The notes beneath the pieces are model-generated. The model was not told where the DNA came from, did no database searches, and was given only the letters and a program-made list of their open reading frames with translations. A stretch of DNA of 64,000 nt, taken from positions 59,427 to 123,426 of the forward strand of contig NAOQ01000167.1 in assembly GCA_002751075.1 (NCBI GenBank), read 5' to 3'. Positions 51,514 through 63,923 of the stretch are shown here, in pieces; the first letter of the stretch is position 1, and each line of letters opens with the position of its first letter. The stretch is from Ichthyophonus hoferi. Taxonomy: Eukaryota > Opisthokonta > Ichthyosporea > Ichthyophonida > Ichthyophonidae. Made by a program: the position numbers and the translations under genes.

Positions 51514-53004
51514 TAAGTAATAGTGATTGCATAATGGATTACGAGTGAGGAGTAATGCAAGAATTACGAGAACGCAAATTGTACAGTCTAGCCCACATTT
51601 TTCTATCAGATGTTATGAGTGAAACAGATGGGAGAGTGTTTGTATATATGTATGTGTATTGAGTATATAGGCTAGTATAGTATACTATATTAAGATATAG
51701 AATTGGCATCGACCATAGATGGTTACATTGTTAGGCTACTGGGTCAAATATTTAATTTTAATATTTAATTTTTAGCTAATATTTAAACCAATATTTCATT
51801 TTAAAAAAATTACTCGGATGTCCAGTCATAACTTTACTTATAGTTTATATGCTGTTCTGAAACTTCATTGGCCGGTCAAGTTAATTGGTGTTTATGCCAA
51901 TCAGGATATCAAAATAAATATTAATTTGGGCTAAGTATTTCTAGCATATAAATTGGGCATACGATTGGCTGCTTCATTTTCATATACTGCTGGTGCCCCA
52001 AATTTTATATTGTTCCTCCTATATAGCAGGTGTGGTGAGCTTGGTTCCTATTGGCCAATATGAATGCATGGAACAATATATATTATATTATTATATTATA
52101 ACATTTTATAATATAAATACCATATTTTATCTAAATTTTAAGAATTCAAGGATATGAAACACATGAATAATTGGCAATGAAAATATAAAATATTTAAAGA
52201 CCAATGAAAAAATGACTCGGAATATCTGGAATCGAACCTAAAAAAACTGACACTGCAAGCCTGAGCAGTATTATAATGTTGCATAACCTTTCGGGGCATA
52301 GGCCTCATAGGCTAAAGTGACTCGTATGGCTACTTGTGTTATTATTTTTAGTCATTTAGGCGTCATATTAGCCTGATGTGGTCCTATCACATGTATAATA
52401 AACTAGTCTATCCATACCGTATTAGTCTGGGGATTGAGATTTCATCTTTCATTGTGGTTGGAGTTTGACAAACCTAACGAAAATTTATTTATATTTCAGC
52501 TTTCCATAATGTCCGCTTTTTTATGATGCAAGTAAATTAAAAAAATTGCCACATCATACGAAATTATACAAAGCCATACAATTACATATAAACATGACAG
52601 GTGCTCGGTTTATTAAAAGACACTCAATTTAGATTTGGTGTAGTGTTAAATAGCCAATGAATGAAGATTGTTTGAGTAAGCCACCAATAACAGAGCCCCA
52701 AATAAACGCGAATCAAGAGAAATGGCGCCAAAATAATACAACTTTATAGGATAATAATTCATTGTGGATGAGTGTTTATAGTGGTAGTTCATTATGTAAA
52801 TATATCAAATATTTTGTACGGTAGCATTGTATATTTAATACATTTTATTACTCTGGCTTCGTTATTTATTATATATTTATTGCTTTATTATTGTAGCTGA
52901 ACCCCATTAGATATTATAGTTATAGTTTGTAGCTATAGCCTGTGTTATATATGATTTGGGTCTGAATTGTGCTTGTATGATTGCATGATTTAAGGGGTTT
53001 TAAT
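51514..53004. other. Intergenic region between the AAA gene and the NFKBIL1-like gene
   Basis: Contains AT-rich imperfect palindromes (around 52078-52125), an unusual density of ATTGG/CCAAT pentamers, and an isolated Pol III B-box-like 11-mer on the minus strand (52228-52238). I see no exon. Confidence 0.6.
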
Positions 53005-56000
53005 ATGGTGCCAAACGATGTATCTTTCTCTGGGACAAGAACAATGGATACCAATCCAAAACAACAGGTAAATAATAATAATCATTCGAAGAGTACATCG
53101 AATAAGAACCTGAATGGGTTGATAACCTTTCCCGTGTTTCATTATTTGACATTTAATTTTGTATAACCTAACTTCTTCCAAGTATTTCTTTTCTTTTTAT
53201 TTCCCCTCCGGTAGCTCCTTCGATCATGCTATCTTACTGTATTCCTTTCCGATGTTTCCCAATTTCTGTCCTGCAGACACATGTTTATTCTTTATTATAC
53301 CTTAAAAAAGATAGAATTCCTTTCCTACCTTCTCTGTGATATGTAATTATACAACATTCCCCTTGTCTATACACAGTCAACTGGGAGGCTGTCATATAAT
53401 AAGCTAACCTGTTCCTATTAATCAGGTTATAAAGATTGGGTGTCTAAATGCGGAAACCGTTCTTGTGGAGAGAGAAACCAATAAGAAAATAAGGTCCATA
53501 GGCCAGCATGTTGAGGTAGGGTAGGGTATTCTTTTTAATGTTTTGATTGTATTGTGTGTTAGCTTTCATTTTTAAACCATACACAATACACCACATAGAA
53601 TACTATATGATACAGCATATAGGTATATGCCTAGTGCTCTTTCCACCCCGAGTTAATTTTTATTTTAAAAAAAACACCTGAACTAATTGCATTTATCCAT
53701 ACCCAAACATATGACTATATGTGTATGTATATGTGTATGTGTGCATATATATTTGTAGTTGTTTATATATACTATACCTATGCATAGTTGTTGCATGAGC
53801 ACGCCTTAATTTATATATATAAAATCCAATTACAAATAAAATGAGTTTCCCCACACTTACTCAAATACATCTTAAGAGTTTTATAATGAATAAACACATC
53901 CAGATAGGAAAGAATATTTATGCTTTTCATATGTATGCAATCACGTACGTTAATTCGCGGAAATATGCATACAGATACATATACATTTGTACATATATGT
54001 GTATACATCAGCCCGAATTCCTACTCAGGCACCCACCTGTGCGCAACTCTGTATTCACTGCCGTATAAAAACATACATTACAACCATATATCTATTCATA
54101 TACTTAAATATACATATACCATGCATGTAGTTACAAACCATTAATGGAAAGCGAAGAGCGTTGCTGGCGGCGTCAACAGGGCGTGATCTACAGCTAATGA
54201 AAAGCAGTATTGTAGGAGTGAAGCGGGAGGATATTGACAAAGGTATTTCCCATTACCCCTGAGGATTGGATGATATGGTAACTTAGGAAAATATCATCGT
54301 TATTATCATTGGCTAGGTATTAAATATTACGTTAGATTTCCTCCAATCCTTACCCCCCCTCCACCTCCAAGTAAAACATCAATGTCTTCTTTATTTTATT
54401 TTATCATTTAGGGCTATCTCCATGGCGCACACACTTTAAGATCTGTATTCATTGGTTGATTATCTATTACTTATTAATTTTTTGTATTTTAAAAACGTTC
54501 AAATATATGTCGACACGATTAATGGTTGGGGGCTAACTGTGTAAGAAATTTAAAGTTAACTAAAGAAAATGATTGGGTTATGTGGGGTGAGAGGAGAAGA
54601 TGCTAACACCCTGGTGGGTGCACAGGACGCATAGGAGTGGATACCGTACAACATACCTTTTATTTTATTAGTCCAAATAAGGCATGTATCACATGCATTG
54701 GTTAGGCACACCGCATATATGTACGTCATTGTGACGCTATAGTTAGGTAGCTAATGTATTCTCGTTGGTTTATACAGGGTGTTTACCCGCCTTGGAGTAT
54801 TTAGAGGGCTAGATGACTTGCCTGGTAGAGAGGAAGGGTCTTTGAAATTTCAAATCAATTGCAAAGAAAAAATGCATGTAAATATTTTAAAATTTTATGT
54901 GAAAGTGAGCCAATAAGAGAGAGGGTCTAAGTGATATTTTTTTAAAAAACACATTAAGGTAGACAGAGAGAAAGCTTTGGGAAGAGAGAATTAGAACTGC
55001 CTTGTTTATATATAACCTAGGTGAAATTGAACAGTTAAAATTAGGATGGGCAAGTGTATTCTCCGTTCATTCTTCCTCTCTCTTGGTATCAATAACTAAT
55101 AGATTATTAGTTATGGATTATGTTTTTTGTGTAATGTGATATTAAATGTAGTGCAAAATATGGAAGGAACTTTCAGTTTGAGAGGAACCTGTGTTTCAAC
55201 ATTTATGTGTGTCTGGGGAGTAAAGATCCACTGGGGCCTTACAGTACTGTAACAATCATGTTATCTGTTATTCGCCAGGTGATTCTACTACGCATGTTGA
55301 GTTGGATGTCAGGCAAGTCAGGGAAGGATACAGATGTGGGTATATGTGACGACTGTACAACTGGTGCCCGAGCCGGATCGGTACATGTTCCCTACACTAC
55401 CACGGTAAGTTTCCGATTAGATGCTACTGTATTCATGTTTGGTATTATGTTATGTATGATTGTTACATATGATATATTTTTAAAATCTTATTTCTTTGAC
55501 TTGATACTTTGGTGTATTCTAGTGTTTGAATCCATGACTTGTAAGTGTAATGTCAGTAAACGCATTCATGTTTATTGGCTGTATAGTTGTTATATTCCCT
55601 TTATGCTGCACTTTCTTGGGCTGTGTGCGATTGGCTATATCCACCGTATATGGTAATGATTTGGGGAGCCTAGGTGTAATCATAGGATTACTGGTTAGGG
55701 CATTGAGCCAACCAGGTAGCCACAAGGGACTTACACCATGATATTTGCCCAATAACAGGACTCTAAAGATTGTACTGGTGAGAAAGTACATGGTACACAA
55801 ATACCAAAATCAAAATATAACCCATCAATGGGATCTCTGAAACCCAATCAAACACCTAAACCATTTCTATCTTCTGCCAATCAGCAGCCACGATTAATCA
55901 AGATTCTAACAGGCGATGAGAAGATACAACCAGTTAAAATCCCTACCCTCAATCCTAATTTAAAATTAAATTCTGCCCACATTAATCACGAACCAGACAG

Positions 56001-56564
56001 CAACCCACTACTAGCCAATAGGCAACCTCTGCATACCAAGGACTTACCACTTAATCAACAATTACATCCTAATCATTCCTCTGCCAATGAGAAAATACCA
56101 CAATCAAATGATACACCAATAAGGCAAGAGCATTATAATGGCACCAAAGATAATGATAAAACCAGATCTAGCAATCAGATCTCCCAGGATAATATTCTTG
56201 GGGAACCAATAACAGAAGTACCTCTTAAAAGAGCGGGGCTAGGAGTCGGGTCGGGTCAACCTGATCGGAAGAGAGGGAGAACAGAGGAGGAGAGCGATGA
56301 TCCTACCACCATTAAGCGATCAGGCTCCTCATTGGGGAACCAATCCCCTATCTTAAAACAAGCTAAAACAGAAATAAGTGTTGATCTGGACTCTGGTAAT
56401 ATTAACCTAAATATGGAGTCACCTGAAGCACTCAATAAATGTCGTCAGGACCTTCTCATGGTAGGTTGTCGTTTGCATTCATTTGAAATATATATGGCGG
56501 AAAGGATTGCTTGTGACAGCAAGGCCTTTGTTTATTTTATTGTCATAGCATTATTATTTTTAAA

Positions 56565-56616
<52 letters not shown>

Positions 56617-59600
56617 TCTACGTCTTTATTGGTTAATGATAAACAATATACCACGCAATTGTTATATATTATATATACACCTCATCTATTTTATTGAGTA
56701 ATATACCACAAAATTTGTGACTGTGAAGCGCATTACGTAAATATTTCTATACTATATAAACCGAGTTAGAGCTAATCCGTTTGTTTTGAGGATAATACCA
56801 TTATGATATGGTAGCTAACCTACCATCACGTATACAGCGTAAGAAAAAGCTGCAAGAGCTTAAAGAGAAAAGAAAGAAGTTGATTAACGTACAAGCAGGT
56901 TGGTCATGTGTATGTGTATCTGAACCAATGTTTAGCTGTATATTTTCCCCAACCAAACCGCTATTAAGAACACGATATCTTGCCTACCCCATTTTAAAGC
57001 ATCTATATATGTTAACTATATATTTTATCTATTCGTTTTTGGAATAAGATGTATATTTGCTTTTCATTTATATCCGCCACACGACTAGCTTGGTTAAAAA
57101 GTATTAAAATCATGTTTAACCAATGATTTTTTTATAATTTACTGGTACAATCGTACTGGTTATAATTAATAGTTATCTTGATTTGATGACCTCAATAGAC
57201 CCATCATCAAATCTCCTTGACATAGTGTATAATTTTATTTATCTTGAGTACTTTTAAAATAGCGTGTGTTTCTGTTAGGACATATAAAAGCACACTACCT
57301 TTTTAGTTTATGCAGGTATAAGAACTATTTTTTCATACACAATACACTCAGATGGTCATATAATATTTGTGGCTACCCAGTTATAAAGCTATCTTGTAGA
57401 ACAAAATGGAGAAAACGGATTCCCACTGGGAGTGCAAGACTGTCTTGTGCCAGTTGTTTAGACACTAACTGTAGCGTCATCGTCGAATAGATTTTTCCAT
57501 AGTTATCGTTGTTAATGGGACTTGGTTCTATAATTATATTATAAAATGATTTTTAGTGTTATAATACTGTAATCTTTTCTCCCAATAAATGAAAATATCC
57601 AATGTAAAATATACTATCTTTGTTCCTTGACTATGTATCCTAAGATCAAAGCCTATAAAAACAATATAGAGGCGACAAATAAACATGACTATAGTTTATT
57701 AGTTAATTAGCACGCATTCGGTTATCTGACTCCTAGCGAATCATAGCACCACAACAGTCTGCACCTATTAATGAAAGCCACAACAATGAGAAAAAGGCCA
57801 ACAAAACGACAACTTCCTTGGTATGTGATATGCTTTATATGTATTATTATACGCAATATGTACTGTACGTGTTGTATGTATTGTTTCTTATGAATATATT
57901 GTATTTATTTTATGTACTATATTGTATATACCTTCAATTAAGGCGCTATGGTAAACGTTATATATGTATATATTATGTATTTTGTGTACTATATAAAAAT
58001 ATATTGATCACTGGGTAGTATTGTGGTAATCTATGCATAAATTGTCGATTAATTGAAAACATGTGCTGTAATTTTAGGATTGGTAAACATTACCAAACCT
58101 AGATTGTAGCTTAACTAAGCTGTTGAAGATATATATACTTGAATATTAATCAACGAGAATTTAGCAACGCATTGATAAGAACCCTTTTAATTTTCTAAAG
58201 TAGCTGGAAAGCTATAAAGCGCGGCAAGTATGCATATACTTTTAACTCATTTATACATAAAATGTAACCTTATATATATGAACATATTTACAGCCTTCTG
58301 ATGTATATTGTCATATGGGATATATTTTAGGGACCTGAGAGAATTTGCTAAACCTGACATACATATCTATATTGGTATTATCTTATGCACCGCCATACTC
58401 TTCCCTTATAAGGCATTGGTTGGTAACATAATCAGGCCTAATATGGGAATATTCTTAATGACGTGCATATTTATGTGAATCAGAAATAATTAAATTTATT
58501 GGTTTATGTATGCATGAACCAGAAACATACTATTCTATACTATCATGCACTATCATACACTATCTTATACACTATCATACACTATCATACATTTTCCTAT
58601 ACTATCATACACTATCCTATACTATCATACATTATTCTATACCATCATACACTATCATACACTATTCTATACTATCATACACTATCATACACTAACCTAT
58701 ACTATCATACACTATCATACTATTATACACGATCATATACTATCATACACTATCTTATACCATCATAAACTATTCTATCACTCTCAATAGTATGTATATT
58801 CATGTGTTGATCTCCATATAATCAGGGCTCAGCACTTCCATCAAGACCATCTACAGGAGAAAGACCACCCAAGGCCTCACCCCCTACCTCGTAAGTGGTT
58901 TAATATGTGTTCTTGTGCAGTCAACTTGTACAAAGGGCATGTTAAAATGGATTCATTATATAGTGTCTTCTTTTTAGGTTTGTGATATTGTCACTTTTAC
59001 TATTACATGGTACACAAGTAGGTAGGTTATATGAGTGGGCCCACAGCTCAGCCACACGTACACATCCATAGTTTATAAAGTAGGTTATAATTCTATTTAC
59101 GTATGAATATGCCATGGTTTTGATGTAAAAAAAAATATTGGTAGGTTAATAATGGGCTTATCAGAGAGTCAATAAGGTTTGTGGACCAACTGACTTACTG
59201 CACTGCACTGTGATATATTTTATTTCTACGTTGATATGCGGAGGCCTGGCCATATAAGGGATGATTATGCTGTTTCTTATCTAGCTATTGGCTTGGAGAT
59301 TTCCCTCTCCCTCTCCCTCACTCTTTTTCTTTCCCTCACTCTCTCCCCCTCCCTCTCCTTCTCCCTCTTCCTAGTCCAGCCCAGGATAAGTTCACCTCTA
59401 CCGAGGGTTCACCAGCATCAGCACACACTACCACACATAAGGACACAACGAAGGCTACCCCACCTCCACGTCTTAGTATTAGCGTTCTGAAGCAACAACT
59501 AGACAGCCTGGGTGTAAATTATTCTATGTGCGTAGAGAGACGTGATCTAGTTGAGCTACTGCGACAGCATCTCAAGAATAAGCCTAACCCCTCTAATGCA

Positions 59601-62527
59601 AGGTCACCTAGACCCCCCACAGGCCCAGCTGGGGCTGGTCAAGGTCCCGCCTCCACCACCTCTACCCCTCCCACAGGCTCCGGCCTGAGGACCACCTCTA
59701 CTTCTTCTGGATCGGCTGGCACCCCTAGCAAGAGGATCTTTAAAGACTCCTCCAATATCCCGCATCCTGTACGCGCCAGACAAAATGCCCATTCACATCC
59801 CAAAACCACTCCTGCGCCGCAGTACGGGACTAACCCAATTGCCCAGTCACAAGTTAACCCTACTCAACCAAAGCTTAGGCAGAAGAAATTACGGGAGCAG
59901 CAAAAGGAACTTTTAAAAAAGCAGCAGGAGGAGTTGAGACGACAACGTCAATTGGAGGAGGCAGAACAACAGCGGCGCCTACATGAACAACAAAAAGAAC
60001 AACAACAGCAGCAACAACAAAGAGAGAAACTCCGTCTAAAACAACAGCAAGAACGACAACGCCAGAAAGAACTACAACACCAACAGCATAACCTACGGTG
60101 GAATCAAGATCAGGAGAAGTATCTTCAACAACAGCGAGCACAGTACCTGCATACGGGAGATGGTCAGTCATTGCCATGGACCCAAGATCCATACTTCTAC
60201 TCCCCTCTCCCTGGTAAGTGAGGCCTTGTTTCTTATCCTATACTCTACGCACTATATTTTATACACGATACACTATATACTATATACTATATGCTAAACA
60301 CTACACACTATACACTATATACTCTATACTTTATACTCTATATACTCTACTCTATATACTATATACTCTATACACTATATACTCTATACACTATATACTC
60401 TATACTATATACTCGTTACACGGTATACTATATACTATACTCCATACTCTGTACACTATACTCTTTATACTGTATACTGTATACTATACTCTATACTCTA
60501 TACACTCTATACACTATACACTATATACTATAAACTATACTCTACACGGTATACACTATATACTATATACTATATATATATTTCTACCCCACTCACCTTT
60601 TATACTTTTTCTTGATAATTGTTATGGATTTATCTTTTAATTTGGCTATACCCCTGTTACGTTTGTTATCTCTGTGGTCTCTATGTTGGGGTGTATCTAT
60701 GATGTTTAGCTTGTATTGTATGGCTGCATTAACTGGGCTGGACCCTATACAGTGGCTAGGCAAGAGAAGAAATGGGAGGCCTTTGCAGCCTGGTATGGTA
60801 CAGCTACCCGTATTAGTCATAGTGATATTCCCTGGCCCTACAATAACATAGCTGGCATTCTGGTAATATGGCCTGTCATGTTGTTCTACGTTCATTACAC
60901 ATCCTTTCATTCTCTCCTATTATTCTTATTCGTTTTTCTAAACTCACATCTCCACCTTCCTCCTCCCTACGTCTGACATGCATACTACCAAAATGGCACA
61001 GTCACATAGGTAATGTAAGCATTAGGAAAATATATACACATACAAACATGTAAGCACGCCAGTTCAGTTATATATATTGATGTACTGCATATGTTACCCA
61101 TCCCATATATTATATTATATTATATTATATTATAGAGTCATTTAGCAGAGCATGGCATAGTATGGTATAGTGTGGTATAGTATATTATAGTATAGTATAG
61201 GTTATAATATATACTACCCTTTGTTTCTCAATATTTCTTCTGGTTCATTCATTCATCCACATTCTCTGCCTGGTAAAGCTGTTTATAAAATAGTGTAGCG
61301 TGCTTGTGGTGAGGACCACTGATAATATATACTTCTCGTATAAATCTAAAACTGTACTATCACACAGTCCACTGACACTGAAAGCGAAAAACATAAGAAG
61401 TTTAGAAAGGCTATGCTTCGCTGGTAGGTTCCTTTTCCGCTAATATTACGTTTTCCCCTCTTCACTTCTTGCTAACCTACGTCAATATAACATATGTCCA
61501 ACAGACACCTTCTTTATAGTCACTTTTCCTTTTTATATAGTAACTGTAACTATAATTTGCTTCTTAGTGTATTCGATCTGCTGTTAATGCTTTTGTTCCG
61601 GAACAATTCATGCACAATATTTTTTCTTATATAGTATATAACATATATAATATATACCATATATAGTATTTATCATGTACTATTATTTTCCCTATATAGT
61701 ATCTGATATACTTGATATAGTATAAGATATTCCTTATATGGTATATACTTTATGTAGTGCATACGCCACCACTATGTCCGTCATATACGCACATACATAT
61801 ATACGCACATACATACGTACACTTTACCTATTTCAAATTAACACTCTTGCCTATTCATTTTGTTTTTCATCTCTATGGAATTAACTATTTAATACAACCA
61901 ACTAATTGGTTTCCTATTTATTATACCAATCTAATACAAAACTTTTTATCTACAGGCATCCGGATAAGTTTTTTTCTGCATTTGCGTCCAAATGCTCGAA
62001 AGGCGATAGGTATGTCTTTAATAAATTTCATTTTTAGAAATTGGGTCGCCTAATGCTATCATATTTAAATTGATTTTTAGTTTTATTATGAGTAATCCTA
62101 TAGAACCCATGAACGACGACATGTAATGTTTTGATAATATTATGTGAATATTTATGTTAATGGTTTGTTTGATTGATTGTTTAGCCTGACTGGGCGTGTA
62201 TTGATATTCATTCGGTATAGGTAAGATGTGTTTCCCTTGCTTGAATTAATGCTACATCCCTAATGTGCTCATAGAAATTAAAAAGTTAATTTATTAGTTT
62301 CAGGTTTTGATTGTATAGTAGGCCTAAGGCTAGCTCATCATTGGGTTGGTTTAACAGGGAGTATATGTTTTTTAGAAATACTATTTGTGATATCACCAAT
62401 ATTATTTGTGGAGATACTAATGACAGGCTTACCACCTCTCTACTACAGTGATTACATAAATGACACTGTAACAAGAATGACAGCACAGTTATTAGAGCAA
62501 CGGGCCACCTTGTTGAGCAATAGCTGA
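53005..62527 (+). CDS. Multi-region nuclear protein with SAP-like segment and NFKBIL1-type J-like C-terminus
   Basis: Thirteen exons close in phase: 53005-53067, 53426-53515, 54131-54242, 55313-55404, 55759-56460, 56838-56898, 57747-57820, 58826-58890, 59375-60213, 60753-60862, 61368-61423, 61956-62009, 62449-62527 (798 aa). Residues 1 to about 120 are a compact unrecognised region. Residues 120-353 are polar, probably disordered, with a basic KRGR cluster that could be a nuclear signal. A Lys/Arg-rich helix (RKKKLQELKEKRKKL) follows. Residues 453-488 (ISVLKQQLDSLGVNYSMCVERRDLVELL) resemble a SAP-like helix pair. Residues about 560-670 are a Q/R-rich coiled coil. The C-terminus (WEAFAAWYG, HSDIPWP, AMLRWHPDKF, KGDR) matches the J-like region of NF-kappa-B inhibitor-like protein 1, with HPD at 756-758. 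The ankyrin repeats of animal NFKBIL1 are absent. The function is not known; the family is linked to RNA processing in some reports. Exons 1-4 are less certain, and two genes fused in my model cannot be fully excluded. Confidence 0.75.
56565..56613 (+). repeat. (ATT)n microsatellite
   Basis: About 16 uninterrupted ATT units in intron 5 of the NFKBIL1-like gene. Confidence 0.95.
58525..58785 (+). repeat. ACTATCATAC tandem array, almost free of G
   Basis: About 260 bases of 9-11-base units (ACTATCATAC, ACTATTCTAT, ACTATCCTAT) in intron 7 of the NFKBIL1-like gene. The sense strand has only a few G, and all three forward frames stay open because no stop codon fits the unit; this is not coding. 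Confidence 0.93.
60235..60580 (+). repeat. TATACACTATATACTC tandem array
   Basis: About 345 bases of imperfect 7-16-base CTATA/ACTC units filling the start of intron 9 of the NFKBIL1-like gene. It is G-poor on the sense strand, like the array in intron 7. Confidence 0.93.
61105..61202 (+). repeat. TATAT/GTATAG microsatellites
   Basis: (TATAT)n at 61105-61135 followed by (GTATAGT)n at about 61153-61202, in intron 10 of the NFKBIL1-like gene. Confidence 0.8.
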
Positions 62528-63923
62528 AAATTACCAGGAGCTTACTCTTCCATTGCAATGGGAAAACAAAAACAGAACCCGAAACATATTCAATATTTCT
62601 ATGCAGATTCAAGCGCTTTTGTATATTTATATGCATCGTATGGTTCAATCGTCACTGTGTAATACTTTTAATATCTTTATGAAGTGCTTGGCTTTGCCTT
62701 TGCCTTATCCTGGCGATAATGAAGGAAACAATTAATGGTGGCTAGTGCATTGTGTAATCGTATATCTGTAAATCCAGACTAATAATCCAATATGGAATAA
62801 TCTAGCTATTCATACTATTGGGTCAAGTATGACATAAAATTTAGAAATACAGTGCTACGGCAGTAGAAAAACCAATTTTAGTGCAATAATTGAAACTAAG
62901 CATAAAGGAAATTATAAAATAAAACACACATAATCAATCACTTAAAGGTGCATATATCTTAATATAGGATATATATCAAGCTTCAAATACAGAAATAATA
63001 TTGTATAATGTAACTTATAAAAATGATCTTACTAATAGAAATTAATAACGGTAAAAAGGTATTTTACGAATAAAGACTTTTTTTAAAAAAAAATACTTTT
63101 GATAATGAAATTAATCTAAAAATCCTACAAGTTGTTAAAGAAAAAAATAAGATTCTATTTTTTTCCGGCGTATCAGACACATACAGATCATCAAATGACA
63201 ATTTTATTATTAAGCAGTTGCTCATAGTTTAGTATGAATATCATACATGGCCAACTACTAAACTAGATATTTAACAAAACTCATTGTCTTAGGCAAAATA
63301 CCGTGTTTATAAAATGTTTTCAATTACCTGTAAATAAAAAATTCTGTGAATTGTTTGTTAATCAGAATATTAGAAGTCGTCCTTATCGTGGCAAGCAAAT
63401 ATCTCTATTTATACACAGCTCTTTAGCTTTCAACCAATTTTATGGGCTATTATTTAGGTATATATAAAAGCATAAATATAATAAACAATATATTTATTAA
63501 GGGCCAAGTGTTTCTAGGTAATTCATAGTGGATATTACCTAAAGAAAATGAGCAGAAATTGATACAATCAAAGAGAAAGCATTTATCCAAATAATAAGTT
63601 TTAATCAAATAGTGCAATTTGATATTTAAATATCAGAATTACTTTAGCATACTACCAATAAAAACCAAGATGGGATAATTGAATTTATTGGATATTACAG
63701 CTTTATGTTTGTCAAGTATTCCATCACCACCTTTATATTTACCCTTGTCAATTTTCACAATTTGGACGTTTGGAATATCGCATGAACCACGTTTTAATAG
63801 GGACGAATTGCCAACCCAGAAAATACATGCAATGCAGTCAGAGACTCATCTATTTCAAAAATATTTCCTACATCTGTGTAATGAACTAATCATACACTCA
63901 TTCCCGCAGTGACATGCTGATGG
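62528..63923. other. Spacer downstream of the NFKBIL1-like gene
   Basis: AT-rich and without recognised genes. An AATAAA at 62918-62923 may end the upstream transcript. A T7A9 palindrome lies at 63078-63093. The short open stretch 63679-63912 has no recognisable homology. Confidence 0.55.

Noticed and set aside
55269-55312. Earlier acceptor at 55278 for exon 4 of the NFKBIL1-like gene
   Set aside because: It does not fit the phase of exon 3 and reaches a stop; the acceptor ending at 55312 fits.
56808-56837. Coding start of NFKBIL1-like exon 6 at 56808
   Set aside because: The phase fails; the acceptor ending at 56837 restores phase and has a CTAACC branch-like motif 18 bases upstream.
58499-58790. 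Tyr/His/Ile/Leu-rich open frames of 60-89 codons in all three forward frames
   Set aside because: Produced by the stop-free ACTATCATAC tandem array inside an intron.
59604-60192. Minus-strand Val/Ala- and Gly/Arg-rich frames
   Set aside because: Shadows of the Q-rich exon 9 of the NFKBIL1-like gene.
60218-60640. Tyr/Leu/Ile-rich frame of 140 codons
   Set aside because: Intronic CTATA tandem array; it merely extends from the real exon 9 edge.
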